A DNA stretch of 64,000 bases from Bacillota bacterium (lineage in GTDB: Bacteria > Bacillota > Bacilli > Bacillales_A > Planococcaceae), in contig JAEXYZ010000083.1 in NCBI GenBank assembly GCA_023405135.1, positions 1 through 64,000 on the forward strand. The letters are read 5' to 3'. Made by a program: the position numbers and the translations under genes. The notes beneath the pieces were generated by a model that did no database searches, was not told where the DNA came from, and saw nothing but the letters and a program-made list of their open reading frames with translations. Positions 44,576 to 54,157 of the stretch are shown in pieces. Positions within the stretch are counted from its first letter, which is position 1. The number at the start of each line of letters is the position of its first letter.

Positions 44576-45505
44576 TTGCTAAAGTATATTTTTAAACGAG
44601 TAGTTTATATTTTAATTGCATTATATATAATCGTTTCAGCAACATTTTTCTTAATTCAGCTAGCACCAGGTAGTCCTTTTGCCAGTGAACGTGATTTACC
44701 GCCGAAAATAGAAGAGCAATTGAATGCTAAATATGGATTAGATAATCCTTGGTACATTCAGTATAAGGATTATTTAATCGATACTGTGACATTTGATTTC
44801 GGTGAATCAATGAAATATAAAGGACGTTCAACAAATGATATGATCGCCGAAAGTTTCCCTATTTCTTTGACTTTAGGAATTGAAGCGATGTTATTAGCGG
44901 TTAGTTTTGGAATATTATTTGGGGTTTTTTCAGCATTATATCATAACCGTTTTCCAGATTATGTAGCATCGACAATTGCAGTGTTAGGTATTTCAATACC
45001 ATCATTTATTTTAGCTGGGCTAATGCAATATTTCTTAGCATATGAATTAAAACTTTTTCCTGTAAGTGGTTGGAAAGGATTCATTTATAGCATTCTACCA
45101 GCCTTTGCAATCGCTATCACACATGCTGGATTTATTGCGAAACTTACTCGTGCAAGTATGTTGGAGCAAAATAGTAGCGATTATGTAAAGATGGCCCGTG
45201 CAAAAGGACTTGGGAAATGGACAACTGTATTTAAACATACTTTAAGAAACGCATTACTACCTGTTGTTACATATTTAGGACCTCTTACAGCAGGTGTTGT
45301 AACAGGAAGTTTTATCATTGAACAAATCTTTGCTATTCCAGGATTAGGAAAACACTTTGTAACGAGTATAATAAACCGTGATTATACGGTAATTATGGGT
45401 ACGACAGTATTCTATTCAATTATTTTATTATTTGCAGTATTAATTGTAGATATTTTATACAGTGTAATTGATCCACGAATTAAACTGAAAGGAGCGAAAA
45501 AATAA
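44576..45505 (+). CDS. oppB: Oligopeptide ABC importer, permease
   Basis: 309 residues and six membrane helices. The start shows LKYIFKRVVYILIALYIIVS and the coupling loop appears as DYVKMARAKGLGKWTTVFKH. The start is TTG 44576 after AAGGAGGGG. Its TAA shares a base with the oppC ATG. Confidence 0.93.
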   Translation: MLKYIFKRVVYILIALYIIVSATFFLIQLAPGSPFASERDLPPKIEEQLNAKYGLDNPWYIQYKDYLIDTVTFDFGESMKYKGRSTNDMIAESFPISLTLGIEAMLLAVSFGILFGVFSALYHNRFPDYVASTIAVLGISIPSFILAGLMQYFLAYELKLFPVSGWKGFIYSILPAFAIAITHAGFIAKLTRASMLEQNSSDYVKMARAKGLGKWTTVFKHTLRNALLPVVTYLGPLTAGVVTGSFIIEQIFAIPGLGKHFVTSIINRDYTVIMGTTVFYSIILLFAVLIVDILYSVIDPRIKLKGAKK

Positions 45506-46434
45506 TGACACAAAAAGAGATAGAAAAATTATCACCAGAAATGTTTGAGATTGTTGGCGCTCGTCATGATGAAAACGAAAAATTAGCTGATAAATCTGTG
45601 TCATTTTGGAAGGAAGTATGGCTTCGCTTCTCACAAAATAAACTCGCGATTTTTGGTGTAATACTATTAGTTATCATTGCATTAAGTGCTATTTTTGTTC
45701 CTATTTTTTCACCATACAGTTATCGTGACCAACTTGGGTTATATAATGTGGCACCTTCAGCAGCCCATTGGTTTGGTACGGACGATTTAGGAAGAGACGT
45801 ATTCGTTCGTGTGTGGGAAGGTGCGCGTATTTCGTTATTCATTGGAATTTCAGCTGCTGTAATTGACTTAATAATTGGGGTTTTATGGGGCAGTATTTCA
45901 GGACTTTCAGGTGGACGTGTTGATAATATTATGATGCGTATTGCAGATATTTTATCGGCGGTACCTTATTTACTAGTAGTTATTATTTTGCTTGTTGTGT
46001 TAAAACCAGGTTTACTACCAATGATTATCGCATTGTCGATTACTGGTTGGGTTAACATGGCGCGAATTGTACGTGGTGAGGTCCTTTCAATTAAAAACCA
46101 AGAGTATGTATTAGCGGCAAGAACACTTGGTGCAAATACGTGGCATTTGATCATTAAGCATTTAGTTCCTAATGCACTAGGGGCTATTTTAGTAACAATG
46201 ACATTAACAATTCCGACAGCCATTTTCACAGAAGCATTTTTAAGCTATCTAGGTTTAGGTGTTCCTGCACCAATGGCAAGTTGGGGAACAATGGCATCGG
46301 AAGGAAACAAAGCTTTAACTTCAGCGCCATGGCGTTTATTCTTTCCCGCATTATTCATTTCATTAACAATTTTCGCGTTTAATGCAGTAGGTGATGGCTT
46401 GCGTGATGCATTGGATCCAAAATTACGTAAATAG
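45505..46434 (+). CDS. oppC: Oligopeptide ABC importer, second permease
   Basis: 309 residues. The long cytoplasmic N-terminus typical of OppC precedes the first helix, then HWFGTDDLGRDVFVRVWEGA and coupling loop EYVLAARTLGANTWHLIIKH. It pairs with OppB. oppD begins seven bases after its stop. Confidence 0.93.
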   Translation: MTQKEIEKLSPEMFEIVGARHDENEKLADKSVSFWKEVWLRFSQNKLAIFGVILLVIIALSAIFVPIFSPYSYRDQLGLYNVAPSAAHWFGTDDLGRDVFVRVWEGARISLFIGISAAVIDLIIGVLWGSISGLSGGRVDNIMMRIADILSAVPYLLVVIILLVVLKPGLLPMIIALSITGWVNMARIVRGEVLSIKNQEYVLAARTLGANTWHLIIKHLVPNALGAILVTMTLTIPTAIFTEAFLSYLGLGVPAPMASWGTMASEGNKALTSAPWRLFFPALFISLTIFAFNAVGDGLRDALDPKLRK

Positions 46435-46440
46435 AAGAAG

Positions 46441-47502
46441 GTGAAAATGATGAGAAAAAAATTACTCGAAGTTAACGATTTAAAAATTAACTTCAAAACA
46501 TATGCGGGAATTGTACAAGCTGTTCGTGGTGTTAACTTTGAATTGTATGAGGGAGAAACGCTAGCAATTGTAGGTGAATCTGGTTCAGGGAAAAGTGTAA
46601 CGAGTAACTCAATTATGAAGTTGATTCCTCAACCACACGGTATTTATGCAGGTGGACAAATTTTATTTGAAGGTCGAGATTTAGTTCCACTAACGGAGAA
46701 GGAAATGGCTAAAGTTAGAGGAAATGATATCGCTATGATTTTTCAAGATCCTATGACTGCTCTTAATCCAACGATGCGTGTAGGAAGACAAATTACAGAA
46801 GTAATTTTGAAACATAAAAAAGTATCGAAGGCAGAGGCAAAACAACGTGCTATTGAATTGTTAGATTTAGTAGGTATTCCAATGCCAGAAAAACGGTTTA
46901 CACAATATCCCCATGAATTTAGTGGTGGAATGCGTCAGCGCGTTGTTATTGCGATTGCGTTAGCGGCTGATCCTAAATTATTAATTGCAGATGAACCAAC
47001 GACTGCACTAGATGTAACAATTCAAGCTCAAATTTTGGAGTTAATGAAAGATATTCAGAAAAAGCGTAAAACATCGATTATTTTTATTACACATGATTTA
47101 GGTGTAGTAGCTAATATCGCAGACCGTGTAGCCGTTATGTATTCAGGACAAATAGTTGAATATGGTACAGTAAATGATATTTTCTATAATCCAAGACATC
47201 CATATACATGGGGACTTTTAGGTTCAATGCCAGACTTGAAAAATAATGTAAAAGAGGAATTACGTACGATTCCAGGTTCACCACCTGACTTAATTAATCC
47301 ACCAGTTGGGGACGCATTTGCACCTAGAAATGAATTTGCCATGGCAATAGATTATGTTCAGGAACCTCCTATGTTTAAAGTGTCAGATACACATTATGCA
47401 AAAACTTGGTTAATGCATCCTGATGCACCGAAAGTTCCAATACCAGAGACAATTTCTGCAAGAATTAAAGAGTATTTAAAGGAGGCTGAAGAGAATGCCT
47501 AA
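46441..47502 (+). CDS. oppD: Oligopeptide ABC importer, ATPase D
   Basis: 353 residues. Walker A GESGSGKSV, signature FSGGMRQR, Walker B LLIADEPTTALD, and the C-terminal oligopeptide extension IPGSPPDLINPP. GAAGAAGGTG precedes the starts at 46441 and 46447/46450; I kept the first. The end overlaps oppF by eight bases. Confidence 0.93.
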   Translation: MKMMRKKLLEVNDLKINFKTYAGIVQAVRGVNFELYEGETLAIVGESGSGKSVTSNSIMKLIPQPHGIYAGGQILFEGRDLVPLTEKEMAKVRGNDIAMIFQDPMTALNPTMRVGRQITEVILKHKKVSKAEAKQRAIELLDLVGIPMPEKRFTQYPHEFSGGMRQRVVIAIALAADPKLLIADEPTTALDVTIQAQILELMKDIQKKRKTSIIFITHDLGVVANIADRVAVMYSGQIVEYGTVNDIFYNPRHPYTWGLLGSMPDLKNNVKEELRTIPGSPPDLINPPVGDAFAPRNEFAMAIDYVQEPPMFKVSDTHYAKTWLMHPDAPKVPIPETISARIKEYLKEAEENA

Positions 47503-48400
47503 TAAGTTGCTCGAAGTGAAAAACTTAAAACAATATTTTGGCTCTCCTAGACATCCAATTAAAGCAGTTGATGGAATTAGCTTTAATGTTTACGAGGGTG
47601 AAACACTTGGGTTAGTTGGAGAATCGGGTTGTGGAAAATCAACAACAGGTCGTTCAATTATTCGCCTTTATGATATAACGGATGGAGAGATACTATTTAA
47701 AGGTAAAAATATTCATGGCAGCAAATCTCGTAACGAATTAAAAGAATTCAATAGAGAAATGCAAATGATTTTTCAAGATCCATACTCATCATTAAACCCA
47801 CGTATGACAGCTGGAGAAATTATAAGTGAAGGCTTTAAAATACATGGACTTTATAAAAATAAACAAGAACGTAATCAACGTGTTGGTGAATTATTAGAAG
47901 CAGTTGGGTTAAATCGTGAGCATGCGAATCGATATGCCCATGAATTTTCAGGTGGTCAACGTCAACGTATCGGTATTGCTCGAGCGTTAAGCTTAAACCC
48001 GAGCTTTATTATTGCTGATGAACCAATTTCTGCTTTAGACGTGTCTATTCAAGCTCAAGTAGTTAACTTATTGAAAAGATTGCAAAAAGAACGTAATTTG
48101 ACGTATCTTTTTATCGCACACGATTTATCAATGGTTAAATATATTAGTGACCGAATTGCTGTAATGTATAGGGGGAAAATTGTGGAATTAGGTACTTCTG
48201 AAGAAATTTATAATCATCCAATCCATCCTTATACTAAATCGTTATTATCAGCTGTTCCACTACCAGACCCATTGACAGAAAGAAAACGTGAAAGAATACC
48301 TTACGAACATGAAGAAACAAATGAACCAATGAGTGTTCATGAAGTATTACCAAATCATTTTGTATATGGGTCTGATAGTCAAATTAAAAAGTGGAAATGA
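47495..48400 (+). CDS. oppF: Oligopeptide ABC importer, ATPase F
   Basis: 301 residues. Walker A GESGCGKSTTGRS, signature FSGGQRQRIGIARAL, Walker B FIIADEPISALDVS, C-terminal HPIHPYTKSLLSAVPLPDP. AAAGGAGG lies inside oppD just upstream. It ends the BCDF block and is followed by a terminator. Confidence 0.93.
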   Translation: MPNKLLEVKNLKQYFGSPRHPIKAVDGISFNVYEGETLGLVGESGCGKSTTGRSIIRLYDITDGEILFKGKNIHGSKSRNELKEFNREMQMIFQDPYSSLNPRMTAGEIISEGFKIHGLYKNKQERNQRVGELLEAVGLNREHANRYAHEFSGGQRQRIGIARALSLNPSFIIADEPISALDVSIQAQVVNLLKRLQKERNLTYLFIAHDLSMVKYISDRIAVMYRGKIVELGTSEEIYNHPIHPYTKSLLSAVPLPDPLTERKRERIPYEHEETNEPMSVHEVLPNHFVYGSDSQIKKWK

Positions 48401-48409
48401 TGATTACTT

Positions 48410-48450
48410 AAGATGATAATTCATTCAAAAGAATGATTATCATCTTTTTT
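48410..48450 (+). terminator. Terminator after oppF
   Basis: AAGATGATAATCATTC-type stem (AAGATGATAAT / ATTATCATCTT) followed by TTTTTT. Confidence 0.85.
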
Positions 48451-48638
48451 GTACACATATAGATTCAATGAATAATACTATTAACTTAAAATGAAGGTTT
48501 TTTAATTAGCTATCCTTGGAGTCGAAAAGTAGAGATAAAAAGTGCTAGAAATGAGAGGGGGAAAATGAAATAATAAACAGGGAAATATATAAGTGGGGTA
48601 GAAAAAATTAAATTAAAATAAATACTAGGAGATTTTAT

Positions 48639-50270
48639 ATGAAGAGAAACAATATTTTGCTTCTTTCCCTGTTGCTAACCATTGCTATAATTTTAACTGC
48701 TTGTAACTTCGGAGGTTCAGAAAATGATAGTAGCACATTAGAAGATGGGACAAGTTCAAAAGCAATTAATTTGGTCATCCCATCCGAGCCGCCAGCATTA
48801 CATCCACAATTAGCAACTGATAGTGTATCAAGTGCTATTCTACAGAACGTTTTTGAAGGTTTAACAACGATAAAAGACGGAGAAGTAATTAATGCCGCTG
48901 CAAAGGACGTGGAGGTTAGTGAGGATTTATTAAAATATACTTTCACTTTACGTGATGCCCAATGGTCAAATGGAGATCCAGTAACAGCATATGATTTTGA
49001 GTATGCTTGGAAATTTGCATTAAACCCGAAAAATGCATCTATGTATGCTTCGATTTTATATCCAATTAAAGGTGCAAAAAATTACAATCTCGGAATATCT
49101 ACAGGAGAAGATTTAGGAATTAAGGTGGTTAATGAAAAAACTCTTGAAGTTACTTTAGAAAATCCAACCCCATACTTTTTAGAATTAACTGCATTTAAAA
49201 CATATTATCCAATTCACAAAGCTACAGCAGAGAAAAACGACAAATGGTATGAAAGTAAAGGAGCAAACTACATAACAAACGGACCATTTACTTTAAGTGA
49301 AGGGCATAATAGTAGTTCACTAACTTTAGAGAAAAATGCAACCTATTGGGATGCGGAAAACGTTGCATTAAACAAAGTAAACATTTCAGTAGTACAAAAC
49401 GAATCAACTGCTGCACTAATGTTTGATGCTGGAGAAATTGATTTCTTAGGAGCTCCATTCCAAACAATTGGTTTAGATAGTATTAATCGATATAAAGATG
49501 AGGGTATTTTAAACATTATTAATAACGCTGCAATCTATGCTTATGCATTCAATACAACTGGTAAGTTCACTTCGAATGTTAACATCCGTAAAGCATTAAC
49601 GCTTGCAATCGACCGTCAAAATTTAATAGACAATATTTTAAAAGGTGAACAGACTCCTGCATTAGGAATGGTTCCATCGGCGGTTCCTGGATTTGAAAAC
49701 GACAGAGGTTACTTTGCTGATAACGATATCGAAGAAGCGAAAGTAGCTTTAAAAGTTGGCATGGAAGAACTTGGTGTTTCAGACCCTAGTGATATTAAAA
49801 TTTCCCTTTCAATCAATGGAAGTGAAGGGCACGGGGTAATTGCCCAGTATATACAAGAGGGCTGGCGTAAAAACTTAGGTATTGATGTAACAATTGAGAA
49901 TTCTGAGGTGCAAGTCTACTTAGATAAATTAACAAACTTTGATTATGACATAGCAAGTATCGGTTGGATGGCAGATTATAACGATGCATACACATTTTTA
50001 GAGCAATATAACTCTGCTAAGAATGGCAACAATATTACTGGTTGGGAAAATCCAGATTACACTGCTTTATTAAAACAATCTATTGCAGAATTAGATGAAA
50101 ATAAGCGCATTGATTTACTAAAACAGGCTGAGGCCATTGCGATGGCGGAATTCCCAATTGCACCTGTTTATAATTACACTAACCTTTATGTAAAAAAAGA
50201 TTATATAGAAAACATGGAACCAGATGCTCTAGGTAATATTTATCTTAAATATGTAGATATTAATAAATAA
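48639..50270 (+). CDS. Second oligopeptide-binding lipoprotein (OppA paralogue)
   Basis: 543 residues, most of them identical to OppA at 42844, with the same end (NIYLKYVDINK). The lipobox is LTAC. It differs mainly after the lipobox and at scattered positions, so ligand preference may differ. TAGGAGATT precedes the ATG. It has its own upstream terminator and downstream terminator, so it is a separate unit. I saw no CodY box of comparable quality before it. Confidence 0.9.
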   Translation: MKRNNILLLSLLLTIAIILTACNFGGSENDSSTLEDGTSSKAINLVIPSEPPALHPQLATDSVSSAILQNVFEGLTTIKDGEVINAAAKDVEVSEDLLKYTFTLRDAQWSNGDPVTAYDFEYAWKFALNPKNASMYASILYPIKGAKNYNLGISTGEDLGIKVVNEKTLEVTLENPTPYFLELTAFKTYYPIHKATAEKNDKWYESKGANYITNGPFTLSEGHNSSSLTLEKNATYWDAENVALNKVNISVVQNESTAALMFDAGEIDFLGAPFQTIGLDSINRYKDEGILNIINNAAIYAYAFNTTGKFTSNVNIRKALTLAIDRQNLIDNILKGEQTPALGMVPSAVPGFENDRGYFADNDIEEAKVALKVGMEELGVSDPSDIKISLSINGSEGHGVIAQYIQEGWRKNLGIDVTIENSEVQVYLDKLTNFDYDIASIGWMADYNDAYTFLEQYNSAKNGNNITGWENPDYTALLKQSIAELDENKRIDLLKQAEAIAMAEFPIAPVYNYTNLYVKKDYIENMEPDALGNIYLKYVDINK

Positions 50271-50323
50271 CACATTTTTAGAGTAAAATGGAAACCATAA
50301 ATATTAAAAATAGTCTATATTAA

Positions 50324-50355
50324 TGTGCCAACGAGATTTTTCGTTGGCATTATTT
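50324..50355 (+). terminator. Terminator
   Basis: TGCCAACGA-GATTT-TTCGTTGGCA then TTATTTCT. Confidence 0.8.
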
Positions 50356-50441
50356 CTATTATGGTGTATGAAGAGAAATGAATTTGAATACGGTTAAATA
50401 TATATCAGATTAAAATTTTATAATACATAAGGAGCGAATAG

Positions 50442-51056
50442 ATGGAAAATTGGATTATGACTGTTATGGAGGATTACGGATATTTAGGTGTGTTCTTATT
50501 AATCATGTTAGAAAACTTATTTCCACCAATTCCTTCAGAGGTTATTTTAACTTTTGGTGGGTTTATGACAACCACAACTAACCTTACAGTTTTTGGGGTG
50601 ATTGTTGCTTCTACGATTGGTTCGGTAGTAGGGGCAATTATACTTTACGGTATTGGAGCCATTGTAGGTATTAAACGGATTGAACGATTTGTTAATAAAT
50701 GGGGAAAGGTTTTGCGACTCACTAGTAAAGATATTTATAAAGCAAATTCCTGGTTTGAAAAATATGATGTTTGGACAGTTTTCTTTTGTCGCTTTATTCC
50801 GTTAATCCGCAGTTTAATTTCATTGCCAGCAGGTATGGCAAAAATGAATTTTTGGATCTTTTTATTGTTAACGACTTTAGGGACACTCATTTGGAATATG
50901 GTGTTAGTAAACGTTGGTGCAGCTGTAGGAGATTCATGGGAGACGATTGTTCAATACATGGACATCTACTCGAATATTGCATATGCAGCTTTAGCGATTA
51001 TTTTTATAGTTGTTATTATTCGATTCTATCGAAAAAAGATGCGAGGATATAAATAA
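50442..51056 (+). CDS. DedA-family membrane protein
   Basis: 204 residues. Family marks are ENLFPPIPSEVILTFGGF near the N-terminus and the second reentrant motif FFCRFIPLIRSLISLPAGMA. DedA proteins of this kind include undecaprenyl-phosphate or phospholipid flippases. AAGGAGCG precedes the ATG, and a terminator follows. Confidence 0.88.
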   Translation: MENWIMTVMEDYGYLGVFLLIMLENLFPPIPSEVILTFGGFMTTTTNLTVFGVIVASTIGSVVGAIILYGIGAIVGIKRIERFVNKWGKVLRLTSKDIYKANSWFEKYDVWTVFFCRFIPLIRSLISLPAGMAKMNFWIFLLLTTLGTLIWNMVLVNVGAAVGDSWETIVQYMDIYSNIAYAALAIIFIVVIIRFYRKKMRGYK

Positions 51057-51066
51057 AACAAACTTT

Positions 51067-51105
51067 AAAGGACTTTCTCATCAATACATGAGAAAGTCCT
51101 TTTTA
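51067..51105. terminator. Bidirectional terminator
   Basis: AAAGGACTTTCTCAT and ATGAGAAAGTCCTTT, a perfect 15-base stem between convergent genes. Confidence 0.88.
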
Positions 51106-51162
51106 GAAGCAATTTTCACAATTAAGTTTGTATGTATAGTGGAAAGCTGGTACAGCATTCCA

Positions 51163-52374
51163 TTATGCAGTTTTTTCAACTTTATCTCTTGGTAAAAAGA
51201 ATGCAACAATCAGTAAAATCGGTAGGACAGAAATGATTTTTATAGTAGTATCAATTCCGATTTGGTCTAGTAAATAGCCGATAACAACAGCTCCAATAGC
51301 TCCCATACCAAAAGCGAAGCCAGTTGTTAATCCGGCCATTGTTCCAATTTTACTTGGAACTAGCTCTTGTGCATAAACAACCGTAACAGAGAAGCTAATC
51401 ATAATAAGTGTCCCGATAATAATTAAGAAAATAAGTGCTCCCCACATTGGCATATAAGGTAAAAGTAAACAAAATGGCAATGGTCCCACTACTGATAAAA
51501 GTATCACATTTTTACGACCGATTCGATCTGAAAGAGAACCTCCGAAAAATGTTCCAACTACACCAAATGCCATAAAAATAAAAATAAAGACCTGTCCCAT
51601 TTTAATATTCATCTCATAATGATCCATTAAGTAGAACACATAGAAGTTCGTTATGTTTGTCGTATAAAATGAGCGAGCAAAAATAATAACAAGTAAAAGT
51701 GTAAGTGCAATTCCTACCTGTTTTTTAGTTAAAGGTGGTAAAGAAGAAATAAGAATCTTTTTCTTTTGCTTCGATAATTTCTCCGCCTCTAACTGACGTA
51801 TATACCATCTGGAGATTTTAAGCAGGATAGCAATTCCAATTGAAGTTAACAATAATACGATTGCTGCTCCATGCTGACCATAAACATCTAAAATAAAAGC
51901 GCTAATAAGTGGTGCAAGGGCTTGCCCAGAGTTTCCCCCGACTTGATAAATAGATTGTGCAAGTCCCCGTTTATTACCAGAAGACATAAATGAAACACGA
52001 GAACCTTCTGGGTGGAAAATAGCAGAACCAAATCCTAAAAACAATACGGCAATAATAATTAACCAATATTGTTGTGCTAACACAAGTATTAATATTCCAA
52101 CGAAAGAACTCATCATTCCAATCGGTAAAGCATAGGGCGTCGGTTTTTTATCGCTTATAAACCCAACTACTGGTTGAAGGGAGGAAGAAAACATATTTAA
52201 TACGAAAGAAATGATACCAAGTTCCGTGAATGATAAGCCTAAATCTCTTTCAAGTAAAGGGAACATGGCGGGAACTACAGATTGCATTGTGTCATTGATT
52301 AAATGCGCTACCCCGATTGCAATCATGACGGGATATATTGGATTATTATTTAACGAATTTTTAGAATCACTCAT
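51163..52374 (-). CDS. MFS transporter, fosmidomycin-resistance (Fsr) type
   Basis: 403 residues and twelve helices. Typical Fsr features are GVAHLINDTMQSVVPAMFPL near the start, GFGSAIFHPEGSRVSFM and SIYQVGGNSGQALAPL. The A-loop is GSLSDRIGRKNVILL. It is probably an efflux pump. No regulator is adjacent. Confidence 0.88.
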   Translation of the reverse strand: MSDSKNSLNNNPIYPVMIAIGVAHLINDTMQSVVPAMFPLLERDLGLSFTELGIISFVLNMFSSSLQPVVGFISDKKPTPYALPIGMMSSFVGILILVLAQQYWLIIIAVLFLGFGSAIFHPEGSRVSFMSSGNKRGLAQSIYQVGGNSGQALAPLISAFILDVYGQHGAAIVLLLTSIGIAILLKISRWYIRQLEAEKLSKQKKKILISSLPPLTKKQVGIALTLLLVIIFARSFYTTNITNFYVFYLMDHYEMNIKMGQVFIFIFMAFGVVGTFFGGSLSDRIGRKNVILLSVVGPLPFCLLLPYMPMWGALIFLIIIGTLIMISFSVTVVYAQELVPSKIGTMAGLTTGFAFGMGAIGAVVIGYLLDQIGIDTTIKIISVLPILLIVAFFLPRDKVEKTA

Positions 52375-52506
52375 GAACTTCCCACCCTTTTATATATCTA
52401 GTATTTACCATTATAGACCTTTTAATGTTAAATTACCTCATAATTGATGGTGTGAAAATGATATGTTATACTGACGATAACTTATAAGGAATGGAGGTTT
52501 TCCTAA

Positions 52507-52548
52507 ATGCAATCTGTTAGACTACGTTTCCAAACTTCGAACTGTTAA
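52507..52548 (+). CDS. Leader peptide MQSVRLRFQTSNC, ErmDL-like
   Basis: Thirteen codons with a good ribosome site (GGAGG, 52493-52497). The peptide parallels ErmDL (MTHSMRLRFPTLNQ) position by position: S-x-RLRF-x-T-x-N. The Arg-Leu-Arg motif is the element on which macrolide-bound ribosomes stall in ErmDL and in the mef leader peptide. It lies in an attenuator ahead of a Mef-like efflux gene, so it is most likely a macrolide sensor. Confidence 0.8.
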   Translation: MQSVRLRFQTSNC

Positions 52549-52633
52549 TTAAATACGTTCAAGGCTCTGCTTTTGTTCAGAGTAAATGGGATTGGTCTAA
52601 CTATTTTGGGAAAACCTTAACTTTACGACGGGT

Positions 52634-52663
52634 AAAAGAGGGGACAAGTCTCCTCTCTTTTTT
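52634..52663 (+). terminator. Attenuator terminator
   Basis: AAAGAGGGGAC and GTCTCCTCTCTTT stem followed by TTTT, about 150 bases before the exporter start. Confidence 0.85.
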
Positions 52664-52813
52664 ATTGTCTAAATGTTAAGTATGAAATAAACATTACTCT
52701 TTTCTATTTTCCTTTGATCAGTCTAACCATTTACTTATAAAACACATGTATTGTAATGAACAGTTCTAAGTTGATGAAAAAAATCCAAATTTAAAGAAAA
52801 GGATGTACACTTA

Positions 52814-54061
52814 ATGAATCAAAAAGAACTAGCAATGCATAATTGGAAAAAGAATATTACTCTCTTTCTAGGCAGCCAAACCATTTCGCTCTTCGGGTCT
52901 TCTCTCGTGCAATATGCGATTATGTGGTATATCACGTTAACTACACAATCAGGAATTATGATGACAATTTCGATTATTTGCGGTTTTGTACCAGCATTTT
53001 TCCTTTCTCCGTTTGCGGGCGTTTGGGCAGATCGATACAATCGTAAAAAGCTCATTATGTACTCAGATTCAATGATTGCTGTTTCAACTTTAATATTGGC
53101 TATACTATTTTTAAATGGATATGAATCCATGTGGCTATTATTTGTTATGTCTGCCATTCGAGCAATTGGGACGGGCATTCAAACACCTGCTGTTGGAGCG
53201 ATTTTACCCCAAATCGTACCTGAAGATAAATTAACGAAAGTAAATGGAGTAAATGGAACAATTCAAGCTCTGATTATGCTATTGTCCCCAATGGCAAGCG
53301 CGGGATTATTATCTTTAACAACAATTGAAATGATTTTCTTTGTTGATGTGATTACTGCTGCTATTGCTGTCATGACATTATTAGTATTTTTGAAAATTCC
53401 CACACATGATAAGGCAAAAGAACAACAAACAACAAGTTACTTTGCTGACTTTAAAGAAGGGTTAGTATATATTAAGGAGCATAAATTCCTTAAACAATTC
53501 TTTACGTTTTTTGCATTCTTTATGTTTTTAGCTGCTCCGGCTGCATTTTTAACGCCATTGCAAGTTACAAGATCTTTCGGTGCTAATGAATGGTTTTTAT
53601 CGGCAATCGAAGTAGCCTTTTCGATTGGGATGATGATTGGCGGAATTATTATGGCTTCCTGGGGTGGCTTTAAAAATAAAACATACACAATGACAATATC
53701 TGCTTTTGCCTTTGGTATATGTACGGTATTACTTGGAGTAGTCCCTGTATTTTGGATTTACTTAATCGTAATGGGAATCACTGGAGTATCAATGCCGATA
53801 TTTAATACACCATCTACAGTATTATTACAGGAGAAAGTGGAAGGAGATTATCTAGGAAGGGTGTTCGGAGTATTAACAATGATATCAACTTCAATGATGC
53901 CATTAGGAATGATTATTTTTGGACCGATAGCAGATTTAATTGCGATTGAATGGTTGTTAATCGGAACAGGTATAGCACTCTTTATTCTAGGATTTTTCCT
54001 TTTAGGTAGTAAAGTATTAGTTGAGGCTGGAAAACCGAGCGATGTAGAAGTAAATAATTAA
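52814..54061 (+). CDS. MFS efflux protein of the Mef/EntS group
   Basis: 415 residues and twelve helices. The opening FLGSQTISLFGSSLVQYAIM, the A-loop PFAGVWADRYNRKKLIM and the segment AIRAIGTGIQTPAVGAILPQ are typical of the macrolide-efflux MefA-like subfamily. The ErmDL-like leader supports a macrolide-type substrate. No ABC-F gene follows here, unlike mef/msr(D) elements; vmlR lies 17 kb upstream. AAAGGATG precedes the ATG. A strong terminator closes the unit. Confidence 0.85.
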   Translation: MNQKELAMHNWKKNITLFLGSQTISLFGSSLVQYAIMWYITLTTQSGIMMTISIICGFVPAFFLSPFAGVWADRYNRKKLIMYSDSMIAVSTLILAILFLNGYESMWLLFVMSAIRAIGTGIQTPAVGAILPQIVPEDKLTKVNGVNGTIQALIMLLSPMASAGLLSLTTIEMIFFVDVITAAIAVMTLLVFLKIPTHDKAKEQQTTSYFADFKEGLVYIKEHKFLKQFFTFFAFFMFLAAPAAFLTPLQVTRSFGANEWFLSAIEVAFSIGMMIGGIIMASWGGFKNKTYTMTISAFAFGICTVLLGVVPVFWIYLIVMGITGVSMPIFNTPSTVLLQEKVEGDYLGRVFGVLTMISTSMMPLGMIIFGPIADLIAIEWLLIGTGIALFILGFFLLGSKVLVEAGKPSDVEVNN

Positions 54062-54108
54062 AAAGAAGGTGCTGTCCCAAAATTACTTGGGAACAGCACC
54101 TTCTTTAT
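54061..54108 (+). terminator. Strong terminator
   Basis: AAGAAGGTGCTGTCCCAA and TTGGGAACAGCACCTTCTT with a short loop. Confidence 0.88.
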
Positions 54109-54157
54109 TAAAAGATAAGTAAGTATAAAATTTTGGAATCTGAATACTTGCACTTTT

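Larger units (their letters stand above)
52444..52663 (+). ncRNA. Attenuator leader of the Mef-like exporter gene
   Basis: A promoter (-35 TTGATG 52444-52449, 17 bases, -10 TATACT 52467-52472) drives a leader that ends in a terminator at 52634-52663. AGGTTTTCC (52495-52503) pairs with GGAAAACCT (52609-52617), and GTTAGAC (52516-52522) pairs with GTCTAAC (52595-52601). The 5' arms cover the ribosome site and first codons of a 13-codon leader peptide. A ribosome stalled there would open this long stem and could change the fate of the terminator. Confidence 0.75.
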
